Source: Caballeronia sp. SBC1
Lineage (GTDB): Bacteria; Pseudomonadota; Gammaproteobacteria; Burkholderiales; Burkholderiaceae
Length of the DNA: 64,000 nucleotides
Direction of reading: 5' to 3'
Assembly: GCF_011493005.1 (NCBI RefSeq)
Contig: NZ_CP049157.1
Span: 434,001 to 498,000 of the forward strand
The position numbers and the translations under genes are program-made. Below are positions 18,558-27,985 of this stretch, one piece after another. The first letter of the stretch is position 1. Each line of letters begins with the position of its first letter. A model generated the notes under the pieces. That model worked only from the letters and a program-made list of their open reading frames with translations, searched no databases and was not told the DNA's origin.

Positions 18558-20887
18558 GCTTCGCCCTCCGCCCGCTGCGCGCGCTCACGCTCATAGCTGC
18601 GCTCGAGCTGCGACTTAGCGGCGTAATATTGCTTCGGCCAGGTGATATCAACATAACCAATCTTCGCGGCTTGATCGAGCGTCCACGAAGGATTGGCAAG
18701 ATGCGGACGCGCCACGGCGCACAAGTCGGCGCGGCCCGCCGCAATGATGCTGTTCACGTGGTCTGCTTCCGAGATCGCCCCAACCGCGATGGTCGCAATG
18801 CCGGCTTCGTTGCGCACGCGATCCGAGAAAGGCGTCTGGAACATGCGGCCATAGACCGGCTTCTCTTCCTTGCTCACCTGTCCCGACGATACGTCGATCA
18901 TGTCTGCACCTGCTTCCTTGAACGCTTGTGCGATCAGCACGGCGTCGTCGGGCATGATGCCGCCTTGCACCCAATCGTGTGCCGAAATACGCACGGAAAT
19001 GGGCTTGTCCGTGGGCCATACCGCGCGGATTGCCTTGAACACTTCAACCGGAAAACGCGCACGATTCGCGGGCGAACCACCGTATTCATCGTCGCGTTGA
19101 TTCGTGAGCGGAGAGAGAAAACCGGACAGCAGATAACCGTGCGCGCAGTGCAGTTCAAGCCAATCGAAACCGGAGTCTACGGCAAGCTCGGTCGAACGCA
19201 CGAACTGCGCCTTGATCTCGTGCAGATCGTCGGCGGTTGCTGCGCGCGACCATTGACTGATGCCTTTCAAATACTGCTGCCGCGACGCCGATACGATCGG
19301 CCAGTTGCCCTCTTCAAGCGGCTTGTCAGTGCCCTCCCAACTCACCCGCGTTGATGCTTTCGCGCCCGCATGACCAAGCTGGATGCCGATCCTTGCATCG
19401 CTCTCACGATGTACGAAGTCGACAATGCGCCGCCATGCATCGCGTTGCGTGTCGTTGTACAGACCAGGACATCCCGGCGTGATGCGGCCCTCGGGAGACA
19501 CGCAGGTCATCTCGGTCATGACCAGTGCAGCGCCACCCATGGCGCGGGCGCCGAGATGCATCAGATGGTAGTCACCCACAACGCCGTCGACAGCCGAGTA
19601 CTGGGCCATTGGAGAGACCACCACGCGATTCTTCAGCGTTACACCGCGCACGGTGAACGGCGTGAACATCGGCGGGACTGAGCGCTTGCTGCCGCGATCT
19701 ATAGCAAGCCCCGAACGCTGGGCGATCCAGTTCTCAAATTCGGCGAGATACGTGGCGTCGCGTGAACGCAGGTTTTCATGGGAGATGCGCTGCGAGCGCG
19801 TGAGCAGCGAATAAGCAAATTGCTCGGGCTCGAACGATGCATATCGATCCACGTTTTCGAACCACTCCGTGGAGTTGCGCGCGGCGTTCTGGATGCGCAG
19901 GACATCAACGCTGCGTACGTCCGTGTAGTGATCAAGGGCAGCCGGCAGATCGCCCGGATGCGCGGCGATGCTGTTCGTCAGTTCGATCGCATCTTCAAGC
20001 GCGAGCTTGGTGCCGGAGCCGATCGAGAAGTGCGCCGTGTGCGCGGCGTCGCCCATCAGGACAACGGGCGTCACGCTGCCATCGCTATTCGCGCGGTTAT
20101 GCACCCACGTTTCGTTCACGATGCGCGGAAACCGGATCCACTGCGAGGAGCCGCGCAAATGATGCGCGTTGGACTTGAGCGCATGGCCGTCGAGATACTT
20201 GGCGAACAGCCGCTCGCAAAACGCGATGCCGTCTTCCTTGCTCATTTCATCCAGACCCGCCGCACGCCAGACTCGCTCGGGCGCCTCTACGATAAACGTG
20301 GACATGTGGTCGTCGAAACGATACGCATGCGCCTGGAACCAGCCGAACTCGGTCTTCTCGAACGCGAACGTGAAGGCATCGAATAGCTTGTCTGTGCCGA
20401 GCCAGACGAAGCGGCAGTCGCGCAGGTCAATGTCCGGCTTGTAGGTGGCCGCGTACTTCGTGCGCACCACGCTGTTGGCGCCATCGCACGCGATGATGAG
20501 GTCGGCGTCATATGTCTCGTCACTCGCAACTTGTGTTTCAAACACCAGTTTTACGCCAAGCGCCTCGGCCCGCTCCTGAAGAATATTCAGCAGGCGCTTG
20601 CGGCCAATGCCGCAGAAACCGTGTCCCGACGAGCGCTGCGTGCGGCCGTTGATATGGATGTCGATGTCGTCCCAGTGATTGAACGCATCGAGAATGGCCG
20701 CCGCACTCGCCTCGTCCGCACGACGCAGGTTTCCGAGCGTCTGGTCAGAGAAAACCACACCCCAACCGAAGGTGTCGTAGGGACGATTTCGCTCCACTAC
20801 CGTCACGTCGTGAGCGGGATTTTGCTTCTTCATCAGCAAGCCAAAGTACAAACCTGCGGGGCCGCCGCCAATACAAACGATGCGCAT
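18554..20887 (-). CDS. 2-aminobenzoyl-CoA monooxygenase/reductase (fusion)
   Basis: A 777-residue two-domain flavoenzyme. The N-terminal half is a class A FAD monooxygenase ([15 protein letters not shown] at 5-19; [20 protein letters not shown] near 280). The C-terminal half, from about residue 410, is an Old-Yellow-Enzyme-type FMN reductase ([29 protein letters not shown]). This fusion is characteristic of 2-aminobenzoyl-CoA monooxygenase/reductase, which hydroxylates and then reduces the ring. Databases also label it bifunctional salicylyl-CoA 5-hydroxylase/oxidoreductase. It is first in an eight-gene operon with a near-consensus promoter 30 bases upstream. Confidence 0.9.
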   Translation of the reverse strand: MRIVCIGGGPAGLYFGLLMKKQNPAHDVTVVERNRPYDTFGWGVVFSDQTLGNLRRADEASAAAILDAFNHWDDIDIHINGRTQRSSGHGFCGIGRKRLLNILQERAEALGVKLVFETQVASDETYDADLIIACDGANSVVRTKYAATYKPDIDLRDCRFVWLGTDKLFDAFTFAFEKTEFGWFQAHAYRFDDHMSTFIVEAPERVWRAAGLDEMSKEDGIAFCERLFAKYLDGHALKSNAHHLRGSSQWIRFPRIVNETWVHNRANSDGSVTPVVLMGDAAHTAHFSIGSGTKLALEDAIELTNSIAAHPGDLPAALDHYTDVRSVDVLRIQNAARNSTEWFENVDRYASFEPEQFAYSLLTRSQRISHENLRSRDATYLAEFENWIAQRSGLAIDRGSKRSVPPMFTPFTVRGVTLKNRVVVSPMAQYSAVDGVVGDYHLMHLGARAMGGAALVMTEMTCVSPEGRITPGCPGLYNDTQRDAWRRIVDFVHRESDARIGIQLGHAGAKASTRVSWEGTDKPLEEGNWPIVSASRQQYLKGISQWSRAATADDLHEIKAQFVRSTELAVDSGFDWLELHCAHGYLLSGFLSPLTNQRDDEYGGSPANRARFPVEVFKAIRAVWPTDKPISVRISAHDWVQGGIMPDDAVLIAQAFKEAGADMIDVSSGQVSKEEKPVYGRMFQTPFSDRVRNEAGIATIAVGAISEADHVNSIIAAGRADLCAVARPHLANPSWTLDQAAKIGYVDITWPKQYYAAKSQLERSYERERAQRAEGEA

Positions 20888-20914
20888 AGTGCGCTCCAGG
20901 CTGAAGAGTTGGTT

Positions 20915-20954
20915 TTAATTTAGACTTCGATAGTTTAGGTGTCAAGTAAATTAA
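20915..20954 (-). promoter_or_regulatory. promoter and probable MarR operator of the 2-aminobenzoate operon
   Basis: On the minus strand TTGACA (20940-20945) and TAAATT (20917-20922) are separated by exactly 17 bases, an almost ideal sigma-70 promoter. The element is bounded by an inverted pair, TTAATTTA (20915-20922) and TAAATTAA (20947-20954). A repressor seated on it would cover both promoter boxes, which fits MarR control; the exact operator is not proven. Confidence 0.7.
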
Positions 20955-21240
20955 TAAAAAACCGTAGCGGGCGTGACGCGACTTTGATCGTAAAAATTAA
21001 AAATATCAGCGGACAATAAGGAGTGCAGGCGCGCAAACACCTGACTCGCTCATCTTGAGCGCGGATGGGTGGGTGAAATTGCCGTATTGCTATGCAACAG
21101 CGTGGACGGCGAGCGAGCTATGCGTTGGACAGAGATCGGCCCGGCCAGAGATCAACGCTACAAAAAAGAGCGCTAGCTGCGAAACATCGCACCTATTGTC
21201 CTAAAGCAGACAACCTACGGACATTCCGATCCACACACGC

Positions 21241-21265
21241 GGTACGGCGCAGCGAGCGCCGTACC
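21241..21265 (-). terminator. stem-loop downstream of the porin gene
   Basis: GGTACGGCGC and GCGCCGTACC pair perfectly around a five-base loop, 18 bases after the porin stop codon. No T-run follows, but position and a 10-base GC-rich stem suggest termination or transcript protection. Confidence 0.55.
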
Positions 21266-21283
21266 TTCTGTGTCGATAACGCG

Positions 21284-22504
21284 TCAGAACCTATGCACGA
21301 TTCCGATGCCCGCTGCGAACATGTTGCGTGTCGAAGACGGTGAACTTTGGAATCCGTCACCGAGGGTCGCGGTGGCTTCGATAATGTGACCCACGCCGTC
21401 CGTGCCCAGCGTCTCGCCATTGGCTCGTTGATAGGCTTCCAGCGCATACAGGCCGGTCCGTTTCGACAGCGAATAGTACTGCGTCAGATTGAATTGCTGA
21501 TACTGAGCGCTGCTGGAGATGCCGTTAGCCTTCGTCGCCCGGGTGTAGCTGTAACCGGTCGCGAGATCCCACGCAATTGTTGGTTTCCAGTGCAGTACGA
21601 CCCCGCCGGTATTGAAGATTTCGGTGTCGACAAACGCCGAACCGGTACCGGGGATGTACTGAACGTTTGAATACGTTGCCGATACGTCCCAGCTATCGCT
21701 GAATTTATAGCTTGCCCCCACGGCCAGTCTTTGCTGTGCCCGGGCCGTCTGATAGCCGTTCGTCACAGCCGACACGCCGATCTGCGCGCCGTTGTTCGAG
21801 GTCGTCGACGCGGCGCCGAATGCGCCGCCCCCGGGCGTCGAATTGTTGATTCGCGAGAATGCAACGGCCGCACCGGCCGGTCCAGCCGCGTACTGCACCG
21901 CCGCGCTCCACGTCGACCCTGCATTGAAGCTGCCGGCGACGCCGCCAAGCGAATACGAGCCGCTTGCGGAAAAACCATACAGATTCGGGGAAGTGTATTC
22001 GAGCGTATTGTTGGCGCGGTAGATCGTATCCATGCCGTCGAGGTCGCCAGGGTGCGCGCCATAAAAACCCGTGAGCCACGTCGTCGGGCTGTAGGGCGCA
22101 AGGAATTGATAGTACGAGGCATATTGCCGGCCAGCGGTCAGCGAACCGTATGTTGGATTGGTCATCCCGACGTAAGCCGTCCGGCTAAAAGCCACGCCCG
22201 ACACTGACTCCGCGCCAGTGGCACCGCTAAAGCCTTCCTCGAGCTGGAAGATCGCTTTAGTGCCGCCGCCGAGATCTTCGCTGCCCTTCAGGCCGAAACG
22301 GTCGCCGAGCCACACGCCCGAGACCATCTTGACGGCCGAATGACCACCGGTGGTGGAGCCCAACGTCGTCGCACTGCTTTGATAGCCAATGCCATTGTCG
22401 ACCACCCCGTATAGGGTCACGCTGTTCTGGGCAAGCGCCGGTACTGTCGCGAGCATCGCCGTGCCGACCACCACCGCCCTCACCTGTTCGTAACGTTTCA
22501 TCAT
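21284..22504 (-). CDS. general porin (OmpC-like, beta-proteobacterial)
   Basis: A 406-residue outer-membrane trimeric porin. The signal peptide ends at ALA (residue 25) and the mature protein begins QNSVTLYGVVDNGIGY, the typical Burkholderia opening. SRTAYVGMTNPTYGSLTAGRQ is the L3-proximal region, and the chain ends in aromatic Phe (IVHRF), as needed for BAM insertion. The start is the first of two adjacent ATGs, with AAGGAG five bases upstream. It follows the ManD-type gene on the same strand but after a 509-base gap, so it probably has its own promoter. Confidence 0.92.
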   Translation of the reverse strand: MMKRYEQVRAVVVGTAMLATVPALAQNSVTLYGVVDNGIGYQSSATTLGSTTGGHSAVKMVSGVWLGDRFGLKGSEDLGGGTKAIFQLEEGFSGATGAESVSGVAFSRTAYVGMTNPTYGSLTAGRQYASYYQFLAPYSPTTWLTGFYGAHPGDLDGMDTIYRANNTLEYTSPNLYGFSASGSYSLGGVAGSFNAGSTWSAAVQYAAGPAGAAVAFSRINNSTPGGGAFGAASTTSNNGAQIGVSAVTNGYQTARAQQRLAVGASYKFSDSWDVSATYSNVQYIPGTGSAFVDTEIFNTGGVVLHWKPTIAWDLATGYSYTRATKANGISSSAQYQQFNLTQYYSLSKRTGLYALEAYQRANGETLGTDGVGHIIEATATLGDGFQSSPSSTRNMFAAGIGIVHRF

Positions 22505-23013
22505 CTCCGCTCCTTCATCGTCTTTCGTTGTGTCGCGATGCATTGCATCGGTCGGTGGTGGCATGGCTGTGCTGGTGCCACCTGACCAGCGTAGTTGCCC
22601 GGCCCCGCTGCGCCGCCGTCCGCAATGGCTAACGTCGGCGTGGTATCTTTCATATTGATTAGTTATGCATAACTTTATATTCGGACCGTGATCGTATTTT
22701 CGTTTATACAGGTACGTTCGGAATATCGACCTGTAGACGATCGTGCCGTGAAAGACCTCACGACCCGCTATCGTGAAATCTGTACCAGCTTCATGAACGG
22801 AGCCGAAGCACAGACCCCGTTCACCGCCGGGGAGGAAGCTGGCCGGCAACGGCAATGCCTCCGTTAACCTGCAACGAATGATCACCTTCCGTCGGCTTGC
22901 TGATTGGCCCCACCGTGCGGCTTTTCGCGCCGGACATGGCGAACGAGCGGCGCCAACCTACGCCGCCCGCTGCCGGCCGCCGCCACTCTGCAAATCAACC
23001 CAGCCACAATCCC
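22505..23013. other. intergenic region upstream of the porin
   Basis: No gene recognised. The part next to the porin (about 22600-22720) is AT-rich and likely holds the porin promoter. No clear operator symmetry was found. Confidence 0.45.
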
Positions 23014-24261
23014 CTATGGGGTTTGCAGTGTCCCGTCCTTCAACCGCGTCTGCGTCCAGGTAGTCACGGTGTTTTCGCACGGATATTTCGCGGCCTCGGC
23101 CTCGTCGATGTCCACCCCAAGGCCCGGCTTGTCGTTGGCATAAACGTGTCCATCCCTGAACTCGGGAAGACCGGGAAAAACATCTAGCAAAGCCGCCCTC
23201 GGCCCCTTGAGTTCCTGGATCACGAAGTTCGGCGGCTCGGTGCCTGACCATTCCTGCACGCCGAAGTTACGCGCCGCGAGGTCAATATGGATGTTCGCCG
23301 CATGCGCGAGCGGCGACATGTCGCCGGGACCGTGCCACGCCGTCCTCACGCCGAACTGTTCAGCAAAGATCTGTAGCTTGCGTCCTGCCGTGATGCCGCC
23401 GATCTGACTCAGGTGAACCCGGATGTAATCGATCAATCGCTCGGTGATCAGGAATCGCCACTCGGAAGGATTGTTGAAGAGCTCGCCCTGGGCCAGAGGC
23501 GTCGTGGTTTTTGAGCGCAACTGACGAATCCATTCGCCCTCTTCCAAAGCGATCGCATCTTCGAGAAAGAACAGGTCGTACTGTTCCAGTTCGCACGCGA
23601 ACCTGATGGCTTCGACTGGTTTAAGCCGTCCATGCACGTCGTGGCACAACTCGACATCAAAGCCAACCTTGCTGCGAATGCCGTCGAACAGCTTGAGCGT
23701 TTCCCGCATGTACTTTCTGCTGTCGAGATAGACGCCGTCCTCAGCGCCCTGAGGCGCGCTCGACGGTGCGCGGCCATAGCCGCCTCCCCCGTAGCCCCCG
23801 CTCTGACAGCGAATGTGTGTGATGCCCTGCTCCCGGTACTTCTGGATGTTCTCGCACAACTCATTCAGGTCGCGGCCATCGGCATGCCGATAGATCGGTA
23901 CGCCTTCGCGGCACTTTCCGCCAAAGAGCTGGAAGAGCGGCATATTCGCCATCTTGCCCTTGATGTCCCACAAGGCCATATCGATGCCGGAGATCGCGTT
24001 GTTCTCGATCGGACCGTTGCGCCAGTAAGCGTTCTGATGCATCAACTGCCAAAGCTCTTCGATCGCCTCCGCGTCCCTGCCTATCAGGAGCGGCCTGAGA
24101 TATTCCTCGATCAGACACTTGACCGCGACATGCCGGTACGCAAAGGTCGCGCAGCCGAGCCCGTACAGTCCAGCCTGATTGGTCTCAAGTCTGACGACAA
24201 TCAGGTTGATGCCTTCCGGCGCGGTCAAGATGACTTTTACATCGGTAATCAGGGTTGCCAT
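23014..24261 (-). CDS. ManD-type sugar-acid dehydratase (enolase superfamily)
   Basis: A 415-residue enolase-superfamily enzyme. SGIDMALWDIKGK closes the capping domain; CHDVHGRL, FLEDAI and AQGELFNN provide metal ligands on barrel strands; WHGPGDMSPLAHAAN is diagnostic of the D-mannonate/D-gluconate dehydratase (ManD, RspA-like) family. Members remove water from hexonates to give 2-keto-3-deoxyhexonates. The residue after WHG is Pro; as I recall, high-activity mannonate dehydratases tend to have Ala there, so gluconate or a weakly used substrate is possible. It is the fourth gene after gntR, an SDR and an MFS carrier. Confidence 0.85.
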   Translation of the reverse strand: MATLITDVKVILTAPEGINLIVVRLETNQAGLYGLGCATFAYRHVAVKCLIEEYLRPLLIGRDAEAIEELWQLMHQNAYWRNGPIENNAISGIDMALWDIKGKMANMPLFQLFGGKCREGVPIYRHADGRDLNELCENIQKYREQGITHIRCQSGGYGGGGYGRAPSSAPQGAEDGVYLDSRKYMRETLKLFDGIRSKVGFDVELCHDVHGRLKPVEAIRFACELEQYDLFFLEDAIALEEGEWIRQLRSKTTTPLAQGELFNNPSEWRFLITERLIDYIRVHLSQIGGITAGRKLQIFAEQFGVRTAWHGPGDMSPLAHAANIHIDLAARNFGVQEWSGTEPPNFVIQELKGPRAALLDVFPGLPEFRDGHVYANDKPGLGVDIDEAEAAKYPCENTVTTWTQTRLKDGTLQTP

Positions 24262-24325
24262 TTTCAGTCTGCCAGAATCGAATCAATAAGACGAAGCCGC
24301 GCCGCGCGCTTGCTTAAGTACGACG

Positions 24326-25618
24326 TTACGTGCGGCGCAACGAGAGCGGTTCTTTGCCCTTTGCGCGCTGCCCGGAATGCGCCGGTACGGTCATCATCAG
24401 GATGACCGCCAGAAGCAGACCGGCCGCCATGAAGATATACGAGGCTGCGGGGCTGCCGGTTACGCCGTTCAGGTAGCCGACAATATACGAGCCGGCGAAC
24501 GCACCCAGCGCTCCGCACGCGTTGACCAGGCCGATTGCGCCGCCCAGCACGTTGCTCGGAATCAGTTCCGGTATCAGCGCGAAAAATGGACCGTACGGCG
24601 CGTACATCGAAGCGCCCGCCACCACCAGTAGTGCGAACGATATCCAGAAGTGCGATCCGCCAACCAGATACGAAGCCACGAATGCAATGGTCCCCACGAG
24701 CAGCAGCGGCCACACGAACAGCTTGCGGTTGCGCGTCTTGTCCGAGAGCCACGACGCGAGCAGCATCAGGATGATCGCCGCGAGATAGGGCACGGCGGCA
24801 AGCCAGCCGACCGACACAATATCGATGGTGGACGCGGCCTTAAGAATCGAAGGCAACCACATGATGAAGCCGTACACGCCGATGCTCCACAGCGCATGAA
24901 TCGCGCAGCATTTCCAGACGATCGACGAACGGAACGCCGCCTTGTAGTCGCGCACCGGCGCGATGTCGGCCTGCTCTGCCTTCAGGCGGGCGCTGAATTC
25001 GATCTTTTCGGCGTCGGTCATCCAGGTCACTTCCGCCGGGCGATCCTGCACGGTGAACCACCAGACCACCGCCCAGATGAGCGCCGGGATGCCTTCGAAG
25101 ACGAACATTTCGCGCCAGCCGAAGCTGTGGACCAGATACCCCGACACGACCGACATCCACAGCACCGTCACTGGATTGCCGAGAATCAGGAACGTATTGG
25201 CGCGTGAGCGTTCAGTGCGTGTGAACCACCGGCTGATGTACATGAGCATCGAGGGCATCACGGCGGCTTCCACCACCCCGAGCGCGAAGCGCAGCACCAT
25301 CAGCATCGGAATATTGCTGACCATGCCGGTCGCGGCGGCGCACAAGCCCCACAGGATGAGGCTGAAGAAAATCAGCTTCTTGACGCTGTTGCGCTGCGCG
25401 TAGATTGCGCCGGGCACCTGGAACAGGCAATAGCCGAGAAAGAACAACGAACCGATCAGCGACGAGGTGCCTTGCGAGATGCCGAGATCCCTGTTGATAC
25501 CGGCCGCCGCGGCGAAGCCGTAGTTCGCGCGGTCCAGATACGCAAGACTGTAAGTGATGAAGATGATGGGCATGAGATACCACCATCTTTGGGGTGCAAC
25601 GGGTTTAACGCTTTCCAT
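24326..25618 (-). CDS. MFS transporter of the anion:cation symporter (hexuronate/hexonate) type
   Basis: A 430-residue, 12-segment inner-membrane carrier. YLDRANYGFAAAAGINRDLGI is the first-helix region typical of the ACS family (GudP, ExuT, phthalate carriers). The start at MESVKPVAP has GGAG upstream; the longer frame in front is not membrane-like. It sits between the SDR and the ManD-type dehydratase, so it probably imports the hexonate or hexuronate they process. Confidence 0.88.
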   Translation of the reverse strand: MESVKPVAPQRWWYLMPIIFITYSLAYLDRANYGFAAAAGINRDLGISQGTSSLIGSLFFLGYCLFQVPGAIYAQRNSVKKLIFFSLILWGLCAAATGMVSNIPMLMVLRFALGVVEAAVMPSMLMYISRWFTRTERSRANTFLILGNPVTVLWMSVVSGYLVHSFGWREMFVFEGIPALIWAVVWWFTVQDRPAEVTWMTDAEKIEFSARLKAEQADIAPVRDYKAAFRSSIVWKCCAIHALWSIGVYGFIMWLPSILKAASTIDIVSVGWLAAVPYLAAIILMLLASWLSDKTRNRKLFVWPLLLVGTIAFVASYLVGGSHFWISFALLVVAGASMYAPYGPFFALIPELIPSNVLGGAIGLVNACGALGAFAGSYIVGYLNGVTGSPAASYIFMAAGLLLAVILMMTVPAHSGQRAKGKEPLSLRRT

Positions 25619-25704
25619 GACGTCTCCAGATCGGTACGGCGTACACACTGTTCGGTTAGTGCGGGTCATTCTTTTTGTTCTGATGTCCCCGCGTGGACTT
25701 GCAT

Positions 25705-26472
25705 TTAAAGCACGGCCAGCCAGCCTCCATCGACGTAGATCATCTGGCCGTTCACATAACTCGATGCCGCGGACGACAGGTACACCGCCGTGCCCACGAG
25801 TTCCTCCGGCTTGCCCCAGCGTTGCGAAGGATTGCTGCTCTTGACCCAGGCATCGAAGGCCGCGTTCTCGACGAGCGGCTTGTTCATGTCGGTCAGGATG
25901 TAGCCCGGACCGATCGCGTTTGCCTGAATATTCGCCGACGCCCACTCGGCGCTCATCGCGCGGGTCAGCATCTTGATGCCGCCCTTGGCCGCCGTGTAGG
26001 CGCCCACCGTCGCGCGCCCGGCTTCGCTCGTGAGCGAGCCGATGTTGATGATCTTGCCGCCCGTACCGCGTGCGATCATGCGTCGAGCCGCCTGCTTCGA
26101 AACGATGAACGCGCTCGTCAGGTTGGTGTCAATTACACGCTGCCAGTCACTCAACTCGAGTTCGACAAGGGGCTTGCGAAACTGAATGCCGGCGTTGTTG
26201 ATGACGATGTCGATCTGAACTCCGTCCGTGTCCCATTGCGCGAACGCATCGGCGACGGCCTGTTCGTCGGTTACGTCGAAGGCTCGGCCTTGGGCATCGA
26301 ATCCCTTGCTTTTTAGCCGGCCGGCCGCTTCGGCGACCGTGTCGGCACGCGTGCCGTTCAGGATCACGCCGGCGCCTGCCGTGGCGAGCCCCTCGGCGAG
26401 CGCGAAGCCAATGCCTCGCGCAGATCCTGTTATGAGCGCCGTGCGGCCGCTCAAGTCGAATAGCTGTGTCAT
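25705..26472 (-). CDS. gluconate 5-dehydrogenase-like SDR
   Basis: A 255-residue NAD(P)-dependent short-chain dehydrogenase. ITGSARGIGFALAEGL is the nucleotide site, INNAGIQFRKPL the structural Asn motif, and the Ser-Tyr-Lys set lies in NIGSLTSEAGRATVGAYTAA. The sequence FDLSGRTALITGSARGIG and its ending (GQMIYVDGG) are close to gluconate 5-dehydrogenase (IdnO/Gno). The start at MTQLFDLSG is preferred over a longer non-homologous extension. It is the second gene of the gntR unit. Confidence 0.85.
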   Translation of the reverse strand: MTQLFDLSGRTALITGSARGIGFALAEGLATAGAGVILNGTRADTVAEAAGRLKSKGFDAQGRAFDVTDEQAVADAFAQWDTDGVQIDIVINNAGIQFRKPLVELELSDWQRVIDTNLTSAFIVSKQAARRMIARGTGGKIINIGSLTSEAGRATVGAYTAAKGGIKMLTRAMSAEWASANIQANAIGPGYILTDMNKPLVENAAFDAWVKSSNPSQRWGKPEELVGTAVYLSSAASSYVNGQMIYVDGGWLAVL

Positions 26473-26588
26473 ACGCTGTTCCTTTTTCGGGTGTGCAAGT
26501 GCGATTGCAGGCGCGAGACGCGAGTGCGCCCCTCGCGACCGGAAAGCCGGCCGCGATAACGTTGATCTCAAATCCGCTGGTTAAGACG

Positions 26589-27308
26589 TCAGACGGGCGT
26601 GTCGTTGGCAACGATATTCAGCGCGGCGCGATCTTCGAAGTCCTTCTCCGCGCGCTTGATGAGCGTGAGAACCGCTTCTTCCGCTCCCGCCGGATCGCCT
26701 GTTTCGATCGCGACGCAAAGCGCCTCGTGCATTGGCAGCGAACGGGCCGGGCCGCCGGCTATTTCGGAGCTGAGTTCGAAGCTCGTGCGCAGGATCGCCG
26801 ACAGCGCGTTCTGCATCTGCTGGATGAACTGGTTGTGGCAAGCGGTGAGGATCGCGCCATGAAACGCAAGGTCGGCGGGCACGTATTCACCGTGACCGGC
26901 GACGGCGCGCTCCATCGCCTTGAAGGTACGCCGCACCGCCACGCGATCCTCCGCCGTCGCTCGCTTGGCCGCGAGCTTGGCCGCATTCGGCTCGATGATC
27001 AGCCGCAGCTCCATCAGGTCCTGGATCAGGTCTTCATCGATTGCGCCCGCCCGCGCGCGCCAGGTGATTACGTCCGGATCGAACAACTGCCATTGCGAGC
27101 GCGGCAACACGATCGTGCCGTAACGCCGGCGCACTTCGAGCATGCCCTTGGCGGAAAGCGATTTCATGGTCTCCCGGATGGTGATGCGGCTCACCTGCAT
27201 CTGCTCGGCCAGCTCGGGCTCGGCGGGAAGAATATCCCCCGGCGCAAACTTGCCCGAGCATATTTGCTCGCCCATTTGATTCAGGACCTGCCGGTGTAGT
27301 GTTGCCAC
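26589..27308 (-). CDS. GntR/FadR-family (FCD) repressor
   Basis: A 239-residue regulator with an N-terminal winged helix (PAEPELAEQMQVSRITIRET, about residues 28-47) and a C-terminal all-helical FCD ligand domain with the metal-type His pattern (ADLAFHGAIL; ACHNQF; MHEAL). The start is GTG with GAGAG about six bases upstream; a later Met would remove part of the DNA-binding domain. It heads the hexonate unit and probably represses it until the sugar acid or its keto product binds. Confidence 0.88.
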   Translation of the reverse strand: MATLHRQVLNQMGEQICSGKFAPGDILPAEPELAEQMQVSRITIRETMKSLSAKGMLEVRRRYGTIVLPRSQWQLFDPDVITWRARAGAIDEDLIQDLMELRLIIEPNAAKLAAKRATAEDRVAVRRTFKAMERAVAGHGEYVPADLAFHGAILTACHNQFIQQMQNALSAILRTSFELSSEIAGGPARSLPMHEALCVAIETGDPAGAEEAVLTLIKRAEKDFEDRAALNIVANDTPV

Positions 27309-27323
27309 GATTTACTCTCTAGG

Positions 27324-27370
27324 TCATACGTATGATGTAGAAAGATAGGCGAATGGACGCCCTCCCGCAA
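27324..27370 (-). promoter_or_regulatory. promoter and GntR operator
   Basis: On the minus strand TTGCGG (27365-27370) and TATCTT (27342-27347) are 17 bases apart. Just downstream lies the perfect 12-base palindrome TCATACGTATGA (27324-27335), placed over the expected transcription start and 15 bases before the gntR start. This is the layout of a self-repressing FadR-type operator. Confidence 0.65.
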
Positions 27371-27629
27371 TTCGGGTTGACCCGAGGTCGAGTTTCCCCA
27401 CTTTCCTCATACCAAACTCCTTATTGGGTTGGTGCCTGATTGCGGCCGCTTATTAGTCTGAGCAGAGAAGGGGAGTTTTGCCGGTAACGCCGCGACGGCG
27501 CCTCTCACGTCGCTTTCACCTACGATTAGCTCGGCAGAAGCCTCACCCTATTGCCAGTCGAGTCGCCCCGGTGCTTCGCGACAATCAACTCGGTTGTCCG
27601 AACGATCGCCATTCGCGCAAACTCGCCAA

Positions 27630-27758
27630 ACGTTCAAGTATGCGAGCGACAACATCGGTGACCTCAAGTTCGGCAATGGATATAGCTTAAGCAACTTGAC
27701 GGGCTTCGCCAGCGATCGCGCTTATAGAACGGGCGCAAGGAACCTGCGGCGGATGTGA
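27630..27758 (+). pseudogene. porin gene remnant
   Basis: One frame reads TFKYASDNIGDLKFGNGY, then SLSNLTGFASDRAYRTGA, before a stop. This matches the central part of Burkholderia porins (NSVKYTSxNFxGLTFGxxYGFSN followed by FAxNRAYSxGA). No start, signal peptide or C-terminal strands remain in this phase. The surrounding 680 bases between gntR and iclR contain no other recognised gene, so this is probably what is left of a deleted porin. Confidence 0.6.
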
Positions 27759-27985
27759 ACGCACTGACTATCAACAACGGAAGGAAGGTGCAGGACGTCT
27801 CGGAGATGAGCGTTCCGGCGGGCTGAGACAAGGCGAAGCGACATGCCGCGAGTGTGAAGAGTCAACTCGAAGCGGACGACAGTTCGGAACGGAACTGCGC
27901 CCGGGCGGCACTCAGTACTCGACTGAAGAGGGGCAATTGCGATCGGCCGCTCGATGTCCCGTAACCAATGCTACGGGTCCCCCAT

